Below the pieces are notes generated by a model. The model ran no database searches. It saw only the letters and a program-made list of their open reading frames with translations, and was not told the origin of the DNA. A program made the position numbers and the translations under genes. From NCBI GenBank assembly GCA_017893485.1, contig CM030358.1, positions 149,991,368 through 150,055,367 on the forward strand: a stretch of 64,000 nt of DNA, given 5' to 3'. Position 1 is the stretch's first letter, and each line of letters begins with the position of its first letter. This document shows positions 45,807 to 56,415 of this stretch, in pieces. The DNA comes from Hemerocallis citrina (taxonomy: Eukaryota; Streptophyta; Magnoliopsida; Asparagales; Asphodelaceae).

Positions 45807-46163
45807 TCTCTAATATTATAATGGGAGAGTTTGGATTGTCATTTGTAGACAACCTGTAATTTGTAGACATTCATTCCACTGTCTAATCTCAACCATTCAT
45901 TTTTAAGTGAGAGTTATATTAATCATTCATTTACTCAACTATTGTTAGATACCATAACACCCTCAAAGTTCAAATTTATTTACAACATAATTATTTAAAA
46001 AAGTATCACTCATATAAGATAAAAATTTGTGTCACTAGGAGTAATTTGTAAAGAGTATGTGATGAGTAAAGAGAGGTCTCAGGTTCGAGGCCAGAGTACG
46101 TCTTATTATTTACAATAATTTTTTTCTTAAATTAGAACGTGCAGCACACGTACAGATTATTAG
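45807..46163 (+). mobile_element. Helitron-like element 2 (357 bp)
   Basis: 5' TCTCTAATATTATAATGGGAGAG, 3' hairpin ACGTGCAGCACACGT then ...ATTATTAG|T. Contains the AGAGAGGTCTCAGGTTCGAG block seen in other copies here. It abuts Helitron 1. Confidence 0.55.
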
Positions 46164-46249
46164 TGTATGTTAATTGAAACTTAGACATAAAAAAACAAAC
46201 TAATCTACTTGATTTAAGGAATGCAAATAAAATTATAATAGAATTCTAT

Positions 46250-46451
46250 TGTAAAATAATAGAGACGATTCTAGAAAGTATAAGAGACAAGAGAATAGAG
46301 TATAATTTTTATCCCCATACTATTTATAGGCTTACAAAAGGAGTTGAAAGGACAAACATAGAGTAAATGGTGAGTGGAGAACATGGAGATCATGGGGTTA
46401 GTGGAGAAAATGGGATAATGGAGAGACATTCACATTAATTGATTTTTAACA
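46250..46451 (-). repeat. Cop2 3' LTR
   Basis: 202 bp, plus-strand ends TGTAAAATAATAGAG...TTTTTAACA. Confidence 0.88.
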
Positions 46452-46594
46452 CTTCCCCTTAAATGTCTCGTAATTGTGGATAAGAATATGCTTCGATACT
46501 GCCTCATTAAAAATCTTACCAAGAAAACCTAATGGGACAAAACTTGGTGAAGGGAAAAAGAGTGCAATGCATATCTTTTCTCCCCTTGAAAAGA

Positions 46595-49500
46595 TCATCC
46601 TTTTAGATCTTTCAAACGATGCATCCCAATCATGTTTACCATCTTTTCAAATGTTGTCGTGGGTAGAGCCTTAGTGAACAAATTTGCTGGATTCTCACTT
46701 GACTTCATCCGCTGAACACTTATTTCACCCTTTTGTTGAAGATCATGAGTGAAGAACTTTGGTGAGATATGCTTTGTTTTATCAGCTTTGATGTAGCCAT
46801 CCTTTAGCTGAGTTATGCATGCTGTATTATCTTCAAATAAGGTTGTGGGGATATCTTTATCGACTGAAAGGCCACACGTTCCCCAGATATATTGAGATAT
46901 CGATCTCAACCAAACACATTCACGACTTGCCTCGTGGATTGCTAATATTTCTGCATGATTAGTTGAAGTTGCTACTAGTGTTTGCTTTGTAGAACGCCAT
47001 GAAATTGTTGTTCCTCCGCAGGTGAAAACATATCCTAATTGAGATAGGGCTTTATGTGCATCAGATAAATATCCTGCATCTGCATACCCAATTAAATCTG
47101 ATTTGGATAGGTTAGAATAATACAAGCCCATATCCATGGTCCCTCGAAGATATCTAAATATATGTTTCACACCATTCCAATGTCTTCGAGTTGGTGAGGA
47201 ACTATATCTTGCTAATAAATTTACCGCAAAAGATATATCAGGACGTGTATTGTTAGCAAGATACATCAATGCTCCAATGGCACTAAGATATGGTACTTCA
47301 GGACCAAGTAGTTCTTCATGTTCCTCACGAGGTCTAAACACATCTTTATTAACATCTAATGACCTCACTACCATGAGAGTACTTAAGGGATGAGCTTTAT
47401 CCATGTAAAACCTTTTAAGTACTTTTTCCAGATAAGTGGATTGATGCAAGAAAATCCCATCTTTCAAATGTTCAATTTGAAGACCTATACAATATCTTGT
47501 TTTTCCAAGGTCTTTTATTTCAAATTCTCTCTTTAAACATTACACGGCTAGTAATAACTCTTCAGGAGTTCCGATGATATTTAAATCATCAACATAAACA
47601 GCAATTATAACAAATTTTGATCCTAAACTTTTTATAAACACACATGGGCATATAGGATCATTATTATAACCCTCTTTTATTAAAAATTCACTCAGACGGT
47701 TATACCACATCCGTCCTGATTGTTTCAATCCATATAACGCTTTGTTTAACTTAACTGAGTAAATTTCCCGGGAATTATCATTATGTACTTCTGGCACTTT
47801 AAATCCTTCAGGGATTTTCATATATATATCATGGTCTAACGAACCATACAAATAGGCCGTGACCACATCCATGAGGCGCATTTCAAGTCTTTCATGCACT
47901 GCCAAACATATCAAATATCGAAATGTTATTGCATCCACTACAGGAGAATATGTCTCTTCATAATCAACACCAGGCATCTAGGTAAAACCTTGTGCGACAA
48001 GCCGTGCTTTATATCTAGTAATCTCCTTTCGTTCATTTCTTTTTCGTACAAATACTCATTTATAGCCTACTGGTTTGATCTCTTTTGGTGTTCGGGCTAC
48101 AAGTCCAAAAACTCATCATTTTTCAAACGAGTCTAATTCAGACTTAATTGCCTCTTTCCATTTTGGCCAATCATTTCTATTTCTACACTCTTCCACAGAG
48201 GTAGGTTCGTGATCCTTGTTTTCATTTATGATATCGCGCGCGTTGTATTATATACAAAAATATTATCGACAATTATGTTATTCCGGTCCCATCTTCTTCC
48301 CGTAATGACATAGTTAATCGAGATCTCTTCATTTTCATTAATTTTAGGTACTTGATTCTCTTCATTATTAATTATCTCAATGGTCTCTGCTGGAGAGACA
48401 TCCTTGATTTGACAATTATGGTTATTTGCTCCTTTTCTTTTTCGAGGATGTTTATCTTTGGAACCAAGTGGTCTACCACGCTTCAAGTGTGCCTTAGATC
48501 ACTAGAAATTATAGGTTATCCTTCAGGGACATCAATTATGACAGAAGCATTTACAGCTGGAATATGAGATTTTGTTACTCTTTTATGGTCAGTAAATGCG
48601 TCTGGCAGTTGATTTGCAATACCTTGCAAATGAATTATCCTTTGAACTTCTAATTCACTTTCTTTTGTTCGAGGATCTAAACTTTTCAATGATAATTCAT
48701 TCCATGAAATCTCTTTTTCCAACTGTTTATTATCTCCCCCTAATGTTGGGAATAGTGATTCATCAAAGTGACAACCTGCAAACCTTGCAGTAAACAAATC
48801 TCCAGTCGTTGGTTCAATATACTTGATTATAGATGGAGATTCATACCCAACATATATTCCCGTCTTCCTTTGAGGTCCCATTTTTGTGCGTTGTGGTGGA
48901 TTAATTGGGACATATACCGCACATCCGAAAATTCGTAAATGGAAAATATTTGGTTCCTGACCATGAACCAATTGTAAGTGAGAATTATCATTATAACTGG
49001 TTAGCCGCATGCATATAAATTGTGCTGCATGTAAAACAGCATGTCCTCAGGCCCAAACGGGGAGATTTGATTTCATAAGCATTGGTCTAGCAATCCATTG
49101 GATCCGTTTTATAAATAATTCTGCCAAACCATTTTGAGTGTGAACATAGGCTACTGGATGTTCCACTTTTATCCCAATTGACATACAATAATTCATAAAA
49201 GATTGGGATGTAAATTCACCAGCATTATCAAGACGAATTGTCTTTATCGGATAATCAGGAAAATAAGCCCGCAACCGAATTATTTGTGCAAGTAATCTTG
49301 CAAAAGCCAAATTACGAGATGATAATAAACACACATGTGACAATCGAGTTGATGCGTCAATTAGAACCATAAAATACCGAAATGGTCCACACTGGGGATG
49401 AATCAGACCACATATATTACCATGAATTCGTTCTAAAAATGATAGTGATTCGTTCTTTAATTGGCTGGTGAGGGCCTTGTAATTAACTTTCCTTTAGAAC

Positions 49501-50075
49501 AAGCAACACAAGATAATTAATGGGATTGAAAAACCTTCTGGTTTTTCAATGAATGACCACATGATTTCTCGATAATTTTCTGCATCATCGTTGAACTGGG
49601 ATGACCTAACCAATCATGCCAAACCTTAAATATATCTGTAAACTTCTGGTTTACAGTATCAGTAAACTTCATATTTACTGTATTATATGATTCAACCATT
49701 CTTATAGTTGTATAATGCAATCCAGATGAGAAAGCTGGTAATTTTTCTAACACACTTTTTGTCCATCATAGTTGAGGTAATACAAAGATATTCAATACCT
49801 CTTTCATTCATAGTCTTAATATGATATCCATTTAGACGAATATCTTTAAAACTTAATAAGTTTCTTTGAGACTTAGGCGAAAATAATGTATTTTCAATTA
49901 TGAATTTTATGCCTTCTGGCATTATAAAATTTGCTCTTCTGGAGCCTTCAATTATTTTTGCACAGTCTGATATGGTATTGACATGTGCTTGATCATTTCT
50001 CAGATTAGAAAAATATTTCTTATCTTTAAGAATGGTGTGTGTAGTAGCACTGTCTGCAAGACATATATTCCCAAC
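46595..50075 (-). pseudogene. Cop2 pol: protease, integrase, RT, RNase H, broken
   Basis: Reading right to left: protease site ADSATTH (about 50050); pre-integrase zinc segment (WHDWLGHPS, about 49630); integrase core (LIDASTRLSHV, RLDNAGEFTS, HTQNGLAE; 49370-49047); RT with DYEETYSPVV (47975), DVVTAYLYG (47860), LYGLKQSGRMWYNRL (47700) and YVDDLNIIG (about 47590); RNase H with GYADAGYLSD (47085), ISWRSTKQT (46985) and FEDNTA (46835), ending about 46595. Several stops and frame changes separate the pieces (near 47490, 48000, 48500, 49020 and 49400). A copia catalytic set without gag, so not autonomous. Confidence 0.9.
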
Positions 50076-50144
50076 TTGGATCTTGGATTAATACATATTC
50101 AAAATCTCGAATAGCTGAAGTAGAGCCTCGTGCTGATAACGTAT

Positions 50145-50369
50145 TGTAAAAATAATAGAGACGATGCTAGAAAGTATAAGAGACAAGAGAATAGAGTATA
50201 TTTTTTATTCCCATCATTTCTTCAAGTCTTTACAAGCCTATTTATAGGCTTACAAAAGAAGTTGAAAGGACAAACATGGAGTAAATGGTGAGTGGAGAAC
50301 ATGGAGATGATGGGGTTAGTAGAGAAAATGAGATAATGGAGAGACATTCACATTAATTGATTTTTAACA
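50145..50369 (-). repeat. Cop2 5' LTR
   Basis: 225 bp, counterpart of 46250-46451. Primer-binding region on its left at 50127-50142. Confidence 0.88.
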
Positions 50370-50454
50370 AAGTCTAATTAATTGTAGCCATCCATCCAAT
50401 ACAATTTAAGATAGCCGACCACAATTAGTCAAGTGTACCATTCCATTCACTTCA
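50370..50454 (-). repeat. MU1 right TIR, inner part
   Basis: Inverted match to 43666-43740 (GATGGATGG, ACAATTAATTAGACT). Its inward continuation is 46249-46165 on the other side of Cop2. Confidence 0.6.
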
Positions 50455-50934
50455 CTAGTATTACGATGCGCGTTTTGATAAAGAGTTGGAATTGAACGTG
50501 TGATACACGTAAGTCAGTAGTAATTAGCACGTGCGATGGGTGTCTTAATTTTTTTAAAAATGGATCTAGACAGGCGATACCCATATTTTTTTTAAAATTA
50601 ATAAGGAAAAACTTTGATTTATACATACGATACACGTGTTGATAAATAGATTTGGAGTTGCACGTGCGATGCATGAGTTTATTTAGTAATTAGCACGTGC
50701 CATGAATGCCTTAATTTCTTTAAAAAAAATGGAGCTAAACAGGCAATGCACATATTTTTGAAAAAATTAAGAAGAAAAAAACTTTGATGTGTACGTGATA
50801 TGCACATGTTGATAAATAGATTTGGAGTTGCACGTGCAATGAATGAGTTTGTTTGGTGACAAAGTGGTGTTTGTTGTGTGACAAAAAATATAAAAAAAAT
50901 ATTTATTTGTGACAAACTCTCCCATTAAATTGTA
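50455..50934 (-). mobile_element. Helitron-like element 3
   Basis: Minus strand: 5' end with AATGGGAGAGTTTGTCAC near 50934, 3' end ...ATACTAG at 50455. The inside is a ~168-bp tandem dimer (50525-50690 and 50691-50860) containing CACGTGCXATG-type motifs. Confidence 0.5.
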
Positions 50935-51141
50935 CTAGTAATTTACACGAGCGGTGCACATCTTCATAAATAAATATTTTTTATAAAAAAATTCAGACGT
51001 TGTCTGGCATCGAACCTAAGACTGTCTTTATATTAGTTATGCATGTGCATTGCACGTGTTTGTTACAATGCACATATTTTTTTGGTTATAATGCACGTGT
51101 TTGTTTGGTGACAAACTCTCCTATTAAAATAATAGAGTAGA
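50935..51141 (-). mobile_element. Helitron-like element 4
   Basis: Minus strand: 5' TCTACTCTATTATTTTAATA with GGAGAGTTTGTCAC just inside, 3' hairpin and TTACTAG at 50935, abutting the 5' end of element 3. Confidence 0.55.
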
Positions 51142-51371
51142 TTAGATTAGAGAAGTAGATATTATAATGTACGTGCAATGCATGTCTACAAAAAGTATAG
51201 TCATCAAATTAAATGAATATATATCGAATAAGAAAAGAAATAATTTATATTTGAACATTTTGATTTGGGCTATATGTGCGGTGCACGCTTATATTTGTTG
51301 GATATAGTTTGGACATGTATTGTGTGGATTTGTTTGATTACAAAGTTCAACTCTCCAGTTAAAATAGTAGA
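51142..51371 (-). mobile_element. Helitron-like element 5
   Basis: Minus strand 5' TCTACTATTTTAACTGGAGAG at 51371. The 3' end is less clear; a GTACGTGCAATGCATG hairpin lies near 51165. Confidence 0.42.
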
Positions 51372-51399
51372 TTATTGTCAGTGCAGAGGATCCAAATCC
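51372..51399 (-). repeat. MU1 right TIR, outer part
   Basis: GTCAGTGCAGAGGATCC... inverted match to 7901-7925, followed by the 9-bp TSD copy. Confidence 0.6.
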
Positions 51400-51408
51400 A
51401 AAATTCCA

Positions 51409-51689
51409 TATGCTAATCTACACGTGAGCCTCTAGATTAAGTCTTAAACATACCTTAATTATCAATCAAACGATTTGGACAGCTGGTGATTGTAAAATCC
51501 GAATCTTCGCGGAAAATTAATTTGACAGCTTTAACTAACGGCTTAACAATTAATTAAACGCGTGGCTTAGTAATTAACAACACCTTTATAAACCCAACAC
51601 CCCTTTTTTTTCACAAAACCACAATCGCAAAACCCTCATCCCCCATGGAGGGGACAGAGATTTTCTGAGTGTAAGACTTTTCGTTATCT
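51409..51689 (+). promoter_or_regulatory. Promoter-like segment of unknown origin
   Basis: TATAAA at 51587-51592, a C/T/A-rich leader and an ATG at 51645 followed by only seven codons. It could be the edge of a host gene cut off by the MuL insertion at 51699. No similarity recognised. Confidence 0.3.
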
Positions 51690-52402
51690 CTCACATTAGA
51701 CTAAGGTAGTGTTCTTTTTCACCTCTTATAAGAGATTTACCTCTTGTAAGAGGTGGTCCACCTCTTACAAGAATTTTTTTAGCGTTCTTTTTTTATTTCT
51801 TATAAGACAATTTTTCCAAAATTTCTTATAAGTCTAAAAGACTTCTAGTAGCCTCTTTCAAATTCTTATAAGACTTCTATCACTTAAAAAGTCTATATTA
51901 CCCCAAAGTCTATATTATAATTATTACTAATTTTGAATCTCAAATTAAAGATTACAGAAAGATCTTTTAAGTCACCTTATGTACAGTTGTTTCTTTTCTT
52001 TCCATATTTTCTTTGTTTTTTCTTCAAATGAATGGTGGATTAGTTCTTTTCAGTGTCAAGTACATATATTGTTTTCTTCAGCGTATATATTCTATGATGC
52101 GTACCAGCTATTTGTTTTAGGTGCTATCTTTGACTAGCTTGTCCGATGTGTTCGTAAACCTAGGACCAAAATGAGGTTTTTGTTTGATTCTCTGTTTATA
52201 CACCATCTAATTGTATTCTTTCTATAGTTTAGTTAAAACTAATGAGGTTCGTCATCTACACCAGTTTTTCTTGAATATTCAAAAATATATATCATAGTGA
52301 CCTTAGTAGAATATTAAGTTGGAAATTTGGAATATATGCTGGTGCATTTGACTATGTCAGGTAAAAGATCTTTCTGTAATCTTTAAGGTGATTTAAAAGA
52401 TC

Positions 52403-53049
52403 TTCCTGTGTTTCTACTTCTCTAACTCGGTTTTGAAATTATAATTGATTTACACTGATTTGTGAATTTAACTTGCCATTAGACTAGTTTATATATTAGT
52501 AATTTGAACTTATCTTTTCTTATCCTTCATCTCACTATTTTTATACTTTCGGGGTAATGTAGACTTTGGGGTAATATAGACTCTTGTAAGAGGTGAAAAA
52601 AGAACAGAAATCTCTTATAAGAGGTTCTTATAAGAGATTATTTTTATATAAAAAGAACACCTTAAAAAGAGGCTCTTACTGTAAATCTTTTATAAGAGGT
52701 AAGAGGTAACCTCTTATAAGAGGCAAAAAAAAAAAGAACAGTACCTTATAACCTCTTATAAGAGATTTACAGTAAGAGCCTCTTTTTGAGGTGTTCTTTT
52801 TATATAAAAATAATCTCTTATAAGACCTCTTATAAGAGATTTCTGTTCTTTTTTCAGCTCTTACAAGAGCCTATATTACCCCAAAATCTATATTACCCCA
52901 AAGTATAAAAATAGTGAGATGAAGGACAAGAAAAGATAAGTTCAAATTACTAATATATAAACTAGTTTAATGGCAAGTTAAATTCACAAATCAGTGTAAA
53001 TCATCAGTTATAATTCCGGAACCGAGATAGAGAAGTAGAAACACAGGAA
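52403..53049. repeat. Large palindrome in HarbK, ~300-bp arms
   Basis: Arms 52403-about 52700 and about 52750-53049 are inverted copies with few differences, centre about 50 bp. Each arm contains GATTTACACTGATTTGTGAA and CTCTTATAAGAGG-type blocks, so the arms also resemble the HarbK TIRs. A transcript would fold into a long dsRNA. Confidence 0.9.
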
Positions 53050-53765
53050 AATAAAACTTTAAAAAAATAAAAGGAAATTTACAAGTAGCGAAGTGGCTTA
53101 AGAATATGCATCTGTTACTAAAGATGGAGGCAGCTAAACAAAATGATGGGTAAATGTTGTCACTAAAGACTTTGTTTTTAAAGACATAATTTATCCATCC
53201 ACAGTCCAATGATTTCACTATATATATCTCCTGATACATTTTCTCTACAGAATTACTATTGCTGACTTTCTATCGGTAAATGTTGCAAGCACTAATAATT
53301 TTAACAAACAAGGTTCTACAAATGCAATACATTGTGGCCATTGACTATTATAAGAGTGTAGACTATAGAAACAGATTAGAAACTGGAAAAAAAATTAAAT
53401 ACTAAGGATGCCAACAAAATGAGAATTGGAGGCCATTGTGACACTTCAAGAGATGAAAATGAAAGATTCAGTTCACCGATACTTCATGGTAAGAATCTGA
53501 GAGAAACTCTCAAGATACCATGGAGAAACTAGTTGGATGCATAACAGAGACTATTTAAATTCTTATAATATAAATGAGAATACAGATCTACAACATGTGG
53601 GGTAATGATGGGAAAACAGGGTTTGTATTAAGCAATAATTCTTAAGAAAAATTGAGTACCAATTTCTACTTCATTTTTTATAAAGTTAATAACTGAAGGA
53701 CATAGAGCTAACCACAGTATAGATAACAGACATTCAAACTTGCTGCAGATGTTTAAAACCAGTAC

Positions 53766-54073
53766 CTGGTCTGATGAAATCAGAAAGACCAAAATCAATA
53801 AGCTTCATATGAGCACTTTCTTCTTTGCTGGTGAAGAGAAAATTCTGTTAATACCCAGATCAAAGGTTCAGGCACAAACTCATAACTTGGGAACCAAAAG
53901 ACATACATAAGATATTGCACATTGTATATCAATGGAGTCCATGATGCAGTACCTCAGGCTTTAAATCGCTGTGGACGACACCTTGAAGATGACAGCAGCC
54001 AACTACACTCAAAATTTGAGTTACAATTAACTTTGCATCACCCTCCATGTATCTCCCACCTCTTCCCAAAAAA
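53766..54073 (-). pseudogene. Captured CDPK-related kinase (CRK-like) exons
   Basis: Minus strand, two kinase exons with the intron kept. Exon at 54073-53953 reads [12 protein letters not shown], then [14 protein letters not shown] (kinase catalytic loop), ending at donor GAG|GTAC. The intron ends ...TTAACAG. The exon 53844-53766 reads [20 protein letters not shown], continuing SDFIRP, with the DFG motif, ending at CCAG|GTACTGG. Join and phase are correct, and order matches CRK/CDPK-type Ser/Thr kinases. HRD has become HSD, which removes a conserved Arg. A weak earlier exon may lie at 54130-54170. No ATP-binding lobe or C-terminus: a non-functional fragment. Confidence 0.85.
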
Positions 54074-54908
54074 ATTCAGGTCATCAAAACTCATTAGAAC
54101 GCCTTGCTTGAACCAAAATTTATCCTTACCACATGCATAAGTTCAAAGGCGTTTATATTATCTGGACAAAATCCTATCTAATAGTTAAAATTATTAACAA
54201 TTATAATATAGACTTTGGGGTAATATAGACTTTTTAAGTGATAGAAGGCTTATAAGAATTTGAAGTCTTTTAGGCTTATAAGCAATTTTGGAAAAAATTG
54301 CTTATAAGAAGTAAAAAAAGAACGCTAAAAAATTTTTGTAGGAGGTGGACCACCTCTTACAAGAGATAAATCGCTTATAAGAGGAGAAAAAGAACACTAC
54401 CTAAATTTGAAAAAACCTACTTGGACTATGGCCTTTATGCAGAAAAGTCCCCGACATTTCTTTTACGTAGAAAACTCCCTTGAATTATTGTTGCAAAAAA
54501 TCACCCCGCCAGCGTGAGATTTTCTGCTAAAGTTGAGGGAGGTTTTTGATAATAATAAGAAAGATATATGATGTTTTTCGAACCAACTTACAAAGATGAA
54601 TGGGGTTATCTGATACAAGTACAAAAGTTAGATGTGGTTTTTAAAAATACTTTAGGAGGTTTTTTTGCAACAATTATACTTCAGGAGGGATTTCTGCATA
54701 AAAAAATATAAGGGTGTTTTTCTGCATAAAGGTCATAGTTCAAGGGTTTTTTTTTCCTTCAAATTTAGCCCTCAAATTATTGCAAATTTTCAATTTATGA
54801 TATAGGATAATAGGAATTTAATTTATGATTATATTCCTTTCGTTTTAAAATGTACATAAAAGGAGAGATTTGGTTGAAATTTTTTCCATTGTTTCTTTGT
54901 TACTGCAT

Positions 54909-55079
54909 ATGGAGAGATTTGAATTCTGCATCGAAGGTTTACTATTGTTGCATAAGGTAAGTACCTAAAAGCCTCGTAACCTCATAATGCAGGTGCTCAA
55001 TTTATTGCTTTCCACGTAACCTCATAATGCACTGCGGAGATTGATGCTTGTCTGGAAAACCTCTGTACTGTGGCCCAAG
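54909..55079 (+). pseudogene. Gene relic, exons 1-2 (family unknown)
   Basis: An ATG at 54909 opens 16 codons (MERFEFCIEGLLLLHK) ending at a consensus donor AAG|GTAAGT. After an acceptor ATGCAG (54992), a second exon-like segment reads ...TAEIDACLENLCTVAQ and ends at donor CAAG|GTAATC (55079). A TAA lies near the start of the second piece, inside a small duplication of CGTAACCTCATAATGCA. Protein-like composition and paired splice sites suggest a host gene, now broken. I do not recognise the protein. Confidence 0.4.
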
Positions 55080-55962
55080 GTAATCTTCCCTTTAAATTGA
55101 ATTTCGAATTTCAGTATCATCACTGTTATTAATCCAAGGGTTAATGACCTATTGGCATCTAAAATTAGGGTTAATACCCTATACATATCTGAAGTTATAT
55201 TAATAACCCAATACTATCCAAACTTTTTAAAATTGGACCTATGACTTTAATTATTAACAAATATAGGGTGAAATTACTTTTTCACCAATGACCCTTTAAT
55301 AATATCTTCTTATCTTATATTTCCCTTTTCGAAAAAGAGGCAGAGTGAGGGTTCGATCGCAGGGAGGGGCTGGGGTAGGGGCGGCGGCGCGTCAGATGCT
55401 GCGGTGGTGACAAGCATTGGCGGTGATGCAGCAGATGCATCAGAAGTTGGGGAATGTCGCATATTTGCATAAGCATGAACCTATCTCTTAGTCTTTATGG
55501 ATTATTTGTAAATAATTTTGGATTTTGATTGTAGAACTAATCTTAATTGTTGATTATTGGTGATGACTGTAGTATATTTCCTTCAATTTAGGGTTGAATT
55601 TGTGATTGTTATTAGAGTTGAGTTAGGATTCGGATTTCTTGCAATTGATCAGTGTTATTATGTTGAGTTAGGTTTTTTGTGCTGTTGAGTATGTTTGAAT
55701 ACATTTCAGTGCTTTTATATTGCTTGATTTTGAATGGGCATTATATTGCTTGACACTTTTGTACATCAAAATATCATGCACAAAAAAATTAAAATATAGA
55801 TAGAACACATTACAGTAGTACAGTATTGCATACATTACAATCTGATTACTTTAGATTGTACAAACATACAATGCATACATTACTAAAGTCAATTGCTATT
55901 ACAAAATAATTTTTGACACTTTAACTAGACATAAGTAGAGGCAGCAATTACTTCAGTATACA

Positions 55963-56415
55963 AATACATGCTGGGTTTCTTTTCGATAGGTAAGGAGGAC
56001 TGCTGACTGTGCCTCTTTTTAAATGCATAAGTAGTAGTTGTCCTCCTTGCATACACTTCCATTCACCACCATTAAAGAGAAATAAAAATTCTCTGGTTTG
56101 GGGGTTGGAGAAGTAGTGGGTGTAACACTGTATTTAAAGTACTTAACAACTTCTTGACATGCACTCCTCCTATTCATGCTATTTGTTGCATGATTGTGAG
56201 GTGTGCATGTTAAGAAGTTGAAAAGTTGCATGAATACATTGTGACACCCTCTACTACTCCATCCTTCAAACCAGAGAATTTCTGCACTGCCTTATGGTAG
56301 TGGATGGAAGTGTATGAATGGAGGAGAAGAGCTACTTCTGCATTAAAAAGAAGGAAGAAAAAAGGCAGAGGCAGCACCCTTCCCTTCTCATTGAGGGAAG
56401 CCCAGCATGTACTTA
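55963..56415. ncRNA. Long imperfect foldback, candidate small-RNA precursor
   Basis: Left arm about 55963-56168 and right arm about 56180-56415 pair along their whole length with mismatches and small loops, e.g. TACATGCTGGG with CCCAGCATGTA, AATTCTCTGGTTTG with CAAACCAGAGAATT, and AACTTCTT with AAGAAGTT. Arms of about 200 nt with internal loops are typical of young plant MIRNA genes or hairpin siRNA loci. No known miRNA was identified. Strand of transcription unknown. Confidence 0.5.

Larger units (their letters stand above)
46250..50369 (-). mobile_element. Cop2: Ty1/copia element lacking gag
   Basis: LTR-like direct repeats at 46250-46451 (202 bp) and 50145-50369 (225 bp) bound a minus-strand copia pol. 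The left copy lacks about 25 bp (CATCATTTCTTCAAG region). On the minus strand GTTATCAGCACGAGG follows the 5' LTR (primer site) and TTTAAGGGGAAG precedes the 3' LTR (polypurine tract). Only about 80 bp separate the primer site from the protease motif, so gag is missing. I saw no TSD. It lies in the right TIR of MU1. Confidence 0.9.
7901..51399. mobile_element. MU1: old MULE-like TIR element, the outermost host of the nest
   Basis: The sequence beginning GGATTTGGATCCTCT at 7901 reappears inverted, ending at 51399. Outside these ends lie AAAATTCTA (7892-7900) and AAAATTCCA (51400-51408), a 9-bp duplication with one mismatch, as Mutator-like elements make. After removing TatA from the left arm and Helitrons plus Cop2 from the right, the two arms stay alignable for well over 100 bp, including a shared GATGGATGG...ACAATTAATTAGACT block and a CCTTAAATCAAGT block. 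Own unexplained interior is about 43760-44540. No transposase was seen. Two independent inverted copies of one repeat remain possible. Confidence 0.6.
51705..54401. mobile_element. HarbK: PIF/Harbinger-like element carrying gene fragments
   Basis: 2.7 kb between TAA duplicates (51702-51704 and 54402-54404). TIRs of about 210-230 bp (51705-51932 and 54188-54401) start GGTAGTGTTCTTTTT and are rich in CTTATAAGAGG. The 3-bp TAA duplication and GG...TGTTC start fit PIF/Harbinger. No transposase frame was seen. It holds a large palindrome (52403-53049) and CRK kinase exons (53766-54073), as transduplicating Pack-type elements do. Other interior sequence (53050-53750) has no recognised content. Confidence 0.72.
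51699..54770. mobile_element. MuL: MULE-type MITE, split by HarbK
   Basis: TIRs start G(A/G)CTAAATTTGAA; inner arms share CTATG(G/A)CCTTTATGCAGAAAA and TTGTTGCAAAAAA, about 85 bp. Flanks CTCACATTA (51690-51698) and CTCAAATTA (54771-54779), 9 bp with one mismatch. Own sequence is 51699-51704 plus 54405-54770, about 370 bp, no coding capacity. Confidence 0.65.
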
